DNA of 12,546 bases from CAYTQK01 sp964439745 (lineage in GTDB: Bacteria; Desulfobacterota; Desulfobacteria; Desulfobacterales; Desulfosudaceae): assembly GCA_964439745.1 (NCBI GenBank), contig CAYTQK010000077.1, positions 1-12,546 of the forward strand, read 5' to 3'. Shown in pieces: positions 1 through 5,424 of this stretch (positions within the stretch are counted from its first letter, which is position 1; each line of letters opens with the position of its first letter). Both the position numbers and the translations under genes were made by a program. A model generated the notes under the pieces. The model was given only the letters and a program-made list of their open reading frames with translations, ran no database searches and was not told the origin of the DNA.

Positions 1-284
1 TCACCGAGATCCTGGAGGATGTGGTCTTTGGCAAGGCGCCGCTCAGCCGAACCGCGGGCCGTAGGATGAGGGGGGCGGTCCGGGGCCATCGCGTCCGGGA
101 GTCCATCCGCGGGAGGGCCGCGGCGGATGTCGATCAACTGGGCGGGGTCCTCGTCCGGGTAGGGCAGATCGGCCTGGTCATGGCGGCGGTGGCCGAGATC
201 GATATCAACCCGGTCATCATTTCCGGCAGCCGGCCCGTGGCCGTGGACGCCCTGGTGGTGCTGCGGCCGCCGGCTACAGAATAG
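1..284 (+). CDS. C-terminal end of an ADP-forming acyl-CoA synthetase (ATP-grasp subunit/domain), partial
   Basis: The frame is open at the left edge from base 3 and ends with TAG at 282-284, leaving about 93 residues. The end of the protein has the pattern AEIDINPVII followed by AVDALVVL. This is the characteristic close of the ATP-grasp domain in ADP-forming acetyl/acyl-CoA synthetases and in the related Pat-type protein acyltransferases. In that family the domain carries phosphate between a phospho-histidine and ADP/ATP while acyl-CoA is made or used, in the cytoplasm. The segment with APLSRTAGRRM, then IRGRAAADVDQL, also fits the family's last helices. The CoA-binding half and any acetyltransferase domain would lie to the left, so the exact subfamily and substrate cannot be told. 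The stop overlaps the end of the convergent downstream gene by 11 bp, with no room for a separate terminator. Confidence 0.8.
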   Translation, partial: TEILEDVVFGKAPLSRTAGRRMRGAVRGHRVRESIRGRAAADVDQLGGVLVRVGQIGLVMAAVAEIDINPVIISGSRPVAVDALVVLRPPATE

Positions 285-711
285 CCGCCACGGCCGCCAG
301 AAAGAGGATCACAAAGGCGCCGGTCTCCACGATGATCAGGGTGACCATGAAGCCGGTGATCAGCGGCGCCGGCCAGGTGCGGCTGCCCAGGCGGTGGGGC
401 CGGGCCAGCTGGTTGTCGGTGTCCCCCAGCAGGCCGTGAATGAGGTAGGTACCCTGGGCGGCGGCAAAAAAAGCGATCAGCAGGGAGACCAGCACGGTCT
501 CGGCGATCCCGGGCAGGGCGCCGCGGCGGACCAGCTCCAGCAGGACCAGGCAGGCGAAGCTGTACATCAGGGCGGTGCGGTGGCTGGTGGACACGTAGGC
601 CGGGGCGCGGAAGTCGGGCGAGCGGCGGATGGCAAGATATTTCCAGGTGCCGGTGATCAGGCCGATCAGAAAAAAAATTCCACAGGCGAGGATGGTAATG
701 GTTTCAGCCAT
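274..711 (-). CDS. small integral membrane protein of unknown function, four predicted helices
   Basis: The protein is 145 residues long and starts MAETITILACG. I see four hydrophobic stretches, roughly residues 5-24, 45-64, 70-96 and 118-143. Between helices 1 and 2 lies a polar loop with TWKYLAIRRSPDFRAPAY and then SHRTALMYSFA. Between helices 3 and 4 is GDTDNQLARPHRLGSRTWP. I do not recognise the family and assign no function. The composition (few charges inside helices, conserved-looking His/Arg at the loop edges) is that of a genuine inner-membrane protein rather than a chance frame. The ribosome site is weak: a GGGGGA run about 12 bases before the ATG. The gene is divergent from the DUF362 gene across an AT-rich spacer and convergent with the acyl-CoA synthetase gene, so it is probably transcribed alone. 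Confidence 0.7.
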   Translation of the reverse strand: MAETITILACGIFFLIGLITGTWKYLAIRRSPDFRAPAYVSTSHRTALMYSFACLVLLELVRRGALPGIAETVLVSLLIAFFAAAQGTYLIHGLLGDTDNQLARPHRLGSRTWPAPLITGFMVTLIIVETGAFVILFLAAVAAIL

Positions 712-836
712 GGCGATTTGCTATCCCCCATCGATTTATTATGAAATCATTATATATGTTATAGTTACTTATGTCACTTATATGGAGATGGCCGCGGCAA
801 GTCAAATGATTTGTTGGCGGGCGCAAGGAGGGCGGC
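712..836. promoter_or_regulatory. AT-rich divergent spacer with small repeats, probable promoter region
   Basis: This 125-bp spacer separates two divergently transcribed genes and is sharply AT-rich at 731-785 within GC-rich surroundings, as expected for promoters in both directions. It contains a tandem near-repeat of nine bases (GTTACTTAT at 764-772, GTCACTTAT at 773-781) and a short palindrome CAAATGATTTG at 803-813. Several TATA-like hexamers occur, for example TATAGT at 760-765, but I cannot fix a convincing -35/-10 pair. The DUF362 gene's Shine-Dalgarno, AGGAGG, is at 826-831. Confidence 0.45.
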
Positions 837-1751
837 ATGGACCGACGCGATTTTTTAAAACAGGTGGCGCTCTGGTACGCCGGCATCATGACCACCGCCC
901 CGGTTTTCCGCCTGGCGGGCCGGGCAGCGGCGGCTCCGGCCGGACAACCGGTGATAGCGGTCAGCCGGAACCGGGAAATCGCGGCCATGGTAGCGGCCGT
1001 GGTGGATCAGCTGGGCGGTATGGGCCGGTTTGTCAGCCAGGACGACCGGGTGGTGGTCAAACCCAACATCGGCTGGGACCGGACTCCGGCCCAGGCGGCC
1101 GACACCCATCCCGAGGTGGTCAAGGCCCTGGTGGTCCTGGCCCTGGAAGCCGGAGCCGCTTCCGTGGCCGTCTTCGACCGGCCCTGCAACGAGGAGCGCC
1201 GCTGTTACCACAACAGCGGCATCAAGCCGGCCCTGGACGCCATGGACGACCGGCGCGTGCGCTGCGAATACATGGACGACCGCCGTTTCGTGCCGGTGAC
1301 CATTGAGCGGGGGCGGGCCTTGTCGGAATGGGAGTTCTACAAGGACGCCCTGGAGGCGGACTGCTACATCAACATGCCCGTGGCCAAGCATCACGGCCTG
1401 ACCGGGCTGACCCTGGGACTGAAGAACGTCATGGGCGTCATCGGCGGCCGGCGCGGCCGCATTCATCACAATATCGCCCAGAACCTGGCCGATCTGAACA
1501 CCGTCATGCGGCCGGCGCTGACAGTGGTGGACGCCACCCGCATCCTGCTGCGCAACGGCCCCCAGGGCGGCCGGCTGGAAGACGTGGCGCAAAAGAACAC
1601 CGTCCTGGCCTCGGTGGACCCGGTGGCCGCGGACGCCTATGCCACCACCCTGTTCGACCGGGCTCCCGGGGAGATTGATTCTACGGTGCGCGCCCATGCC
1701 ATGGGCCTGGGCGAGATGGACCTGGACAAGTGCCGCATCGTGACCGTGTAG
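837..1751 (+). CDS. DUF362-domain protein with twin-arginine (Tat) signal peptide
   Basis: The product is 304 residues. The N-terminus MDRRDFLKQ is a twin-arginine motif (Arg3-Arg4), followed by a hydrophobic stretch to about residue 29 and an Ala-rich cleavage region near residues 30-35, so the protein should be exported folded to the periplasm. The body is DUF362-like (PF04015): VVVKPNIGWDR, HPEVVKALV, then NMPVAKHH, the LTLGLKNVMGVIGG segment with HHNIAQNLADL after it, VVDATRILLRNGPQGG, and DPVAADAYATTLF near the end. The biochemical role of DUF362 proteins is not settled; many occur beside or fused to ferredoxins. The start is supported by AGGAGG seven bases upstream. The next gene on the same strand encodes a membrane ferredoxin, 122 bp away, so the two probably act together in a periplasmic redox or maturation task; that link is inference. 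Confidence 0.85.
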   Translation: MDRRDFLKQVALWYAGIMTTAPVFRLAGRAAAAPAGQPVIAVSRNREIAAMVAAVVDQLGGMGRFVSQDDRVVVKPNIGWDRTPAQAADTHPEVVKALVVLALEAGAASVAVFDRPCNEERRCYHNSGIKPALDAMDDRRVRCEYMDDRRFVPVTIERGRALSEWEFYKDALEADCYINMPVAKHHGLTGLTLGLKNVMGVIGGRRGRIHHNIAQNLADLNTVMRPALTVVDATRILLRNGPQGGRLEDVAQKNTVLASVDPVAADAYATTLFDRAPGEIDSTVRAHAMGLGEMDLDKCRIVTV

Positions 1752-1774
1752 CGGACGGGTTTCGTACCGTTGCG

Positions 1775-1812
1775 CAAGATTCCCACGGGGCCTGCGGCCC
1801 CTCGGAATGACG
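1775..1812 (-). repeat. dispersed hairpin repeat, copy A
   Basis: Read on the minus strand this is CGTCATTCCGA, then a perfect six-base stem GGGGCC, loop GCA, stem GGCCCC, then GTGGGAATCTTG. The outer ATTCC and GGAAT can also pair, giving a two-part hairpin. The flanks are identical to those of the copy at 11035-11070, while the inner stem differs but still pairs. It sits between the DUF362 and ferredoxin genes and could act on the transcript between them, as REP-like elements sometimes do. Confidence 0.75.
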
Positions 1813-1873
1813 TGTTTATGTTTTGGCGCTCACCGCTATGGACAACAACCCTTCGCCAGGGGGAAGGAAGGCC

Positions 1874-3433
1874 ATGAACTATCGCGTGTTTTTCCGCCGC
1901 CTGCGGCAGGTCAGCCAGGTGCTGTTTCTGCTTGTGTTCCTGTTTCTGTTCCGGCAGACCGATTATGCCGGCAGCGACACCATTCCCTGGGCGGTCAACG
2001 TGTTTTTCCGCTGGGATCCCCTGGTGGCGGCCGCGGTCACCCTGGCGGAGCGGACGATAATCCCCCTGCTCCTGCCGGCCCTGGCGGTGATCGCGCTGAC
2101 CCTGGTTTTCGGCCGCATCTTCTGCGGCTGGATCTGCCCTTTGGGCACCCTCCTGGACGGCAGCGCCCGTGTCATCAAGCCGGTCAAGACGGTCTCCGCC
2201 CACTGGCGGCGGGCCAAGTACGTTATTCTCATCGTCGTCCTGGTATCGGCGGCCCTGGGCGTGCAGTGGGTCGGCTTTGTCGATCCTTTTTCCATCCTGG
2301 TGCGGGGCCTGACCGTGGCCGTGGACCCGGCCGTCAACGAGCTGCTGACCGGCGTCTTTGATACCGTTTATTTTCACGCGCCCGGCTGGGTGGTGGCCGT
2401 CAGTGAAGCCGTCTATGATCTGTTCAAGGCCGGGCTGTTGCCCTACAAGCAGTCCTGGTTTCTGCTGCCGTTTTTGTCTTTTGCCATCCTGGCCGGGGTT
2501 TTTGCCCTGGAACTGCTGGGCCGGCGGTTCTGGTGCCGCAACCTGTGTCCCCTGGGCGCCCTGCTGGGCCTGGTGTCCCGGCTCTCCTTTTTCCGCCGGG
2601 TGCCGCTGCTGGCCTGCCGGGGATGCCAGGAGTGCCGGGCAAAGTGCCGCATGAACGCCTTTAATGAAGACAATCGCATGATGGCCGAAGAGTGCAATCT
2701 CTGCCTGGACTGCCTGGAGTATTGTCCCCAGCAGATTACCGCCTTCCGGTTTTCGCGGCCGGTCAATAAGGCCCCGGTGGATCTGGGCCGGCGGTATCTG
2801 GTCGGCGCCGGCCTGGCCGGCCTGACCCTGCCGTTTCTCAGCCGGATTAATGCCGCCGCGGCGCTGCCGTCTGGAACGGTGATCCGGCCGCCGGGCGCCC
2901 TGCCCGAGGAACACTTTACCCGCACCTGCGTCCGCTGCGGGGAGTGCCTCAAGGTCTGCATCCAGAACGCCCTGCACCCGGTCTTCCTGGAACAGGGGCT
3001 GGACGGCATGTTCACCCCCCGGCTGATCCCCCGGCTGGGGTACTGCGAGTTCAATTGCACCCTCTGCGGCCAGGTCTGCCCCACCGGCGCCATTGCCCGC
3101 CTGTCCCTGGCGGAGAAGCAGTCCTTTGTCATCGGACGGGCCATGATCGACAAGAACCGCTGCCTGCCTTTTGCCGAGGCCACCCCCTGCATCGTCTGCG
3201 AGGAGCACTGCCCCACCCATGACAAGGCCATCAAGTTCACCCGGGTGCGGGTTACTGACCACCGCGGCCGGGAGGTGGATCTGCAGCAGCCCCATGTCAT
3301 CGGCGAACTGTGCATCGGCTGCGGTATCTGCGAAACCCGGTGCCCGGTGGCCGGGCCGGCCGCCATCCGGGTGATCCCCGGCCAGGCCGAGGCCTGGGCC
3401 GATCAGGGCGACAGCTACGGCGGGTACGGGTAG
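1874..3433 (+). CDS. membrane-bound polyferredoxin, NapH-like and NapG-like fusion
   Basis: From the ATG at 1874 the product is 519 residues. The first half is NapH/MauN-like: about four membrane helices, with Cys84-xxx-Cys88-Pro-Leu-Gly and Cys221-xxx-Cys225-Pro-Leu-Gly, then two 4Fe-4S motifs (Cys248/251/254/258 and Cys274/277/280/284). The second half is NapG/MauM-like with four more motifs: Cys352/355/358/362, Cys391/395/398/402, Cys430/439/442/446 (the C-x8-C-x2-C-x3-C form typical of NapG) and Cys480/483/486/490. Between the halves, residues 303-330 read as a Tat-type signal (GRRYLV, then a hydrophobic stretch), which should put the NapG half in the periplasm. NapGH-type proteins pass electrons from quinol to periplasmic partners. 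The ATG at 1874 is preceded by GGAAGGAAGG; upstream in-frame starts (TTG 1823, ATG 1838) lack a ribosome site. No nitrate reductase gene is in the window, so the partner is unknown, the DUF362 protein being the obvious candidate. Confidence 0.85.
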   Translation: MNYRVFFRRLRQVSQVLFLLVFLFLFRQTDYAGSDTIPWAVNVFFRWDPLVAAAVTLAERTIIPLLLPALAVIALTLVFGRIFCGWICPLGTLLDGSARVIKPVKTVSAHWRRAKYVILIVVLVSAALGVQWVGFVDPFSILVRGLTVAVDPAVNELLTGVFDTVYFHAPGWVVAVSEAVYDLFKAGLLPYKQSWFLLPFLSFAILAGVFALELLGRRFWCRNLCPLGALLGLVSRLSFFRRVPLLACRGCQECRAKCRMNAFNEDNRMMAEECNLCLDCLEYCPQQITAFRFSRPVNKAPVDLGRRYLVGAGLAGLTLPFLSRINAAAALPSGTVIRPPGALPEEHFTRTCVRCGECLKVCIQNALHPVFLEQGLDGMFTPRLIPRLGYCEFNCTLCGQVCPTGAIARLSLAEKQSFVIGRAMIDKNRCLPFAEATPCIVCEEHCPTHDKAIKFTRVRVTDHRGREVDLQQPHVIGELCIGCGICETRCPVAGPAAIRVIPGQAEAWADQGDSYGGYG

Positions 3434-3488
3434 GCCGAATCAACTCGTGCAATATCCGCGGTAAGGACAGCAGGATAAGGCAGGAACC

Positions 3489-4190
3489 ATGCGCATCTGG
3501 GATATACAGCCGGGGTATCTGAATCGCCAGAGTCTTCTCGGCGAGCACCGGGAGCTTCATGCCATGGTGTCCATTATCGTCCACCGCAAAAAGGGGTATT
3601 CCCGGCATCCCGAGACCCTGCGCTGGCAGGGGTATGGCTGGGCCCTGCGCCAGCGCCATCGCCTCCTGGCCGCGGAGATGGCCCTGCGCGGCTACCGGGA
3701 CCGCTCGCCGGTGCGGCTGCGCGCCGCGCCCGGGCAATGGCCGGAAGGCTACCTGGACGCGCCGGAGCGGCAGTTTGCCATCCTGGCGGAAAAATACCGG
3801 GAGAAGGAGCCGGGCCGGATTGCCCTGCCGCGCACCAGCCAGCAGCTATGGAGCCAGCACAAATATTCCGTGCTGGCCCGGGATACCGGCGCTTACCGCA
3901 CCATTGGCCGGGAGGTATCCCGCTATCGGCACCGGGAACATTTCGCCGACCTGGCCGTCCGCCTGACCGAAATCTGCCGCCGGCCGCCGTCCCCCGGCGG
4001 TATTCAGAACGCGGTGGCCCACATGTGGGGGCATGTCTCGGAATTTTATACCGAAGCGACTGGTCAGCCGGTGGCGGGCTGGTCCCCGGGCCGGATGCTG
4101 CGGCAGACCCGGGCCCTGGCCTGCCGCAAGCAGGAGCCGTACTTGATGGCCTCCACCGCCCTGGGAGAGCTGGGGGCCTGGCTGGCGTGA
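3489..4190 (+). CDS. pyrimidine-dimer glycosylase (T4 endonuclease V)-like N-terminus joined to a DUF1722/YbgA-like domain
   Basis: The product is 233 residues. Residues 1-75 resemble the bacterial relatives of T4 endonuclease V (PF03013): MRIWDIQPGYLNRQSLLGEHRELH, then KKGYSRHPETLRW and RHRLLAAEMALRGYRDRSP. The core GEHRELH aligns by eye with AEYRELPR of the phage enzyme, placing Glu22 at the catalytic Glu23. The phage enzyme also needs the amine of Thr2 as nucleophile; here residue 2 is Arg, after which Met is not normally removed, so chemistry may differ. From about residue 95 on (LWSQHKYSVLARD, AVAHMWGHVSEFY, EPYLMASTALGEL) it matches the pattern of DUF1722/YbgA. The role is probably DNA repair or nucleic-acid related, but this is family inference. 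The gene starts 55 bp after the ferredoxin gene behind a modest AAGGCAGGA ribosome site and is followed by an AT-rich break. Confidence 0.7.
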   Translation: MRIWDIQPGYLNRQSLLGEHRELHAMVSIIVHRKKGYSRHPETLRWQGYGWALRQRHRLLAAEMALRGYRDRSPVRLRAAPGQWPEGYLDAPERQFAILAEKYREKEPGRIALPRTSQQLWSQHKYSVLARDTGAYRTIGREVSRYRHREHFADLAVRLTEICRRPPSPGGIQNAVAHMWGHVSEFYTEATGQPVAGWSPGRMLRQTRALACRKQEPYLMASTALGELGAWLA

Positions 4191-4197
4191 AATATCC

Positions 4198-4221
4198 GGG
4201 GCAGCCGTAAGACCCCTTTTT
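4198..4221 (+). terminator. weak candidate intrinsic terminator after the DUF1722-type gene
   Basis: GGGG at 4198-4201 can pair with CCCC at 4213-4216, followed at once by TTTTT at 4217-4221, eight bases after the stop codon. The stem is only four pairs with an 11-base loop, so it may be inefficient or fortuitous. Its place between a gene end and an AT-rich promoter-like stretch favours a real stop. Confidence 0.3.
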
Positions 4222-4297
4222 CGCAAATAATTTGATTATTTTGGATAATTATGATATGAAGTAGGTAAATTTTCCGCAAAGTTTCCGGGAGAAGAGG
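4222..4297 (+). promoter_or_regulatory. AT-rich upstream region of the sensory operon
   Basis: Bases 4222-4275 are strongly AT-rich and precede the four-gene sensory set. TTGATT at 4232-4237 with TATGAA at 4255-4260 gives a 17-base spacing and is a possible sigma-70-type promoter, but GATAAT (4244-4249) and TATGAT (4250-4255) compete as -10 elements. A ribosome site GGGAGAAGAGG lies directly before the ATG at 4298. The region is a likely promoter; the exact elements are uncertain. Confidence 0.4.
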
Positions 4298-5365
4298 ATG
4301 GCCTTTCCTTCTGAACGTCCAGTGATCCGGAAGAATTGTTCAACAAATCTCCTGCGGTTTGTCTTGTTGTCCGTGCTGGCCGTCGCCGGCGCCGGGGCGA
4401 TCCTGCTGCCGGCCGGGTGCGGTTCGCCGGACCCGGAGCAGGCAGACAGCCGCGCCGGCGAAACGCCCGTGACGGTCTCCGTGGGGATCAATAACAGCCT
4501 CAAGTCCGTTCCCATTGTTATCGCCAGGGAAAAGGGATTTTTTGCCGAAAACGGGCTGTCGGTTTCACTGACAAAAACGGAATCGGCCGTGCCCCTGCTG
4601 CAGATGATGGGCGAGGGGACCCTTGATGTCGTCTGCACCCCGGAACAATTACTGGCCTTCCGGGCGCTGAAACAGCAGGATTTTCGTATCCTGGCCGCGC
4701 TGAATCGCAATCAGAGCCAGGAACTGGTAATGAATACGGCCCGGGGCGTGGACGCGGTCACCGACTTGAAAGGACGGCGGATCGGCTTGAAAATGAACAG
4801 CGCCGCTCCGTATTTCTTATACCGCCTTCTTCTTTATCATCACCTGGCCATGGACGATGTCGAGCTGGTCGGCATGGAACTGGCAGAGATGCCGGAACAA
4901 ATGGCTGCCGGTAAGATCGACGCCGCCATTGCCTGGCCCCCCCATACCGTTCAAATCCGCCAGACCCTGGGGGAAAACATTCATACCGTCAACGCCCACA
5001 TGGGCCGGGATATGTACTGGGTGCTGGCCGCCCGGGCCGCCTGGTGTGATGATCATATTCCGGCGCTGCGAGCCTTTCTGAAGGCGCTGCAGTCGGCATT
5101 TTCCTTTATGGCGGCATCCCCGCAGGAGTCCATGACCATCGCCGGCAGTTATTTCGGTTTTCCCCCGGAGCGGGTCCGGGGGGAGTGGGCGACCTATCAT
5201 TTCAAGCTGGAACTGCCCCAGAGCCTCTTGTTTGCCATGGAGCAGGAAGCCTGCTGGCGTCAGCAGCTGCGCGGACAGAAGGAAGCTCCGCCGGATTTTT
5301 TTGCGCTGGTGGAATGCCGACCCATGAAGAAGTTGTGTCCGGATACAGTGACCATAATTCACTGA
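4298..5365 (+). CDS. NMT1/SsuA-type periplasmic solute-binding lipoprotein, apparently without a transporter
   Basis: The product is 355 residues. It has a basic N-region, a hydrophobic core at residues 20-38 and a lipobox-like LLPAGC ending at Cys41, followed by a polar Ser/Pro/Asp-rich tether, so it is probably a lipoprotein anchored on the periplasmic side. Pro at -3 is not ideal for signal peptidase II. The fold pattern is that of the NMT1/TauA/SsuA binding proteins: VTVSVGINNSLKSVPIVIAREKG then FFAENGL, a TLDVV pocket segment, DLKGRRIGLKMNSAAPYFLYRLL, MAAGKIDAAIAWPPH, and a helical C-terminal lobe. Such proteins bind small organic ions or precursors; the ligand cannot be read from sequence. 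No permease or ATPase gene is nearby. The next gene, 59 bp on, is a membrane histidine kinase, which suggests the protein presents a ligand to the kinase rather than to a transporter. Confidence 0.8.
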   Translation: MAFPSERPVIRKNCSTNLLRFVLLSVLAVAGAGAILLPAGCGSPDPEQADSRAGETPVTVSVGINNSLKSVPIVIAREKGFFAENGLSVSLTKTESAVPLLQMMGEGTLDVVCTPEQLLAFRALKQQDFRILAALNRNQSQELVMNTARGVDAVTDLKGRRIGLKMNSAAPYFLYRLLLYHHLAMDDVELVGMELAEMPEQMAAGKIDAAIAWPPHTVQIRQTLGENIHTVNAHMGRDMYWVLAARAAWCDDHIPALRAFLKALQSAFSFMAASPQESMTIAGSYFGFPPERVRGEWATYHFKLELPQSLLFAMEQEACWRQQLRGQKEAPPDFFALVECRPMKKLCPDTVTIIH

Positions 5366-5424
5366 ACCGGAACTGCCGTATCCCCTGGGCATATTCGCGA
5401 CAATGAGGCGGCGGAGAGTACAGC

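Noticed and set aside
1823..1873. Longer N-terminus for the polyferredoxin from TTG 1823 or ATG 1838
   Set aside because: Neither start has a ribosome site, and the added residues are not membrane-like. ATG 1874 has a strong GGAAGGAAGG upstream and begins right before the first helix.
1637..3295. A 552-codon open frame antisense to the polyferredoxin gene
   Set aside because: The plus strand clearly codes for a ferredoxin with ordered Cys motifs. The antisense product is Gln/Gly/His-rich with no domain pattern, as expected from GC-rich third-position bias.
4298..5365. The binding protein as part of an ordinary ABC importer
   Set aside because: No permease or ATPase gene is next to it within the window on either side, and its downstream neighbours are all signalling genes. 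A transporter encoded elsewhere in the genome cannot be excluded.
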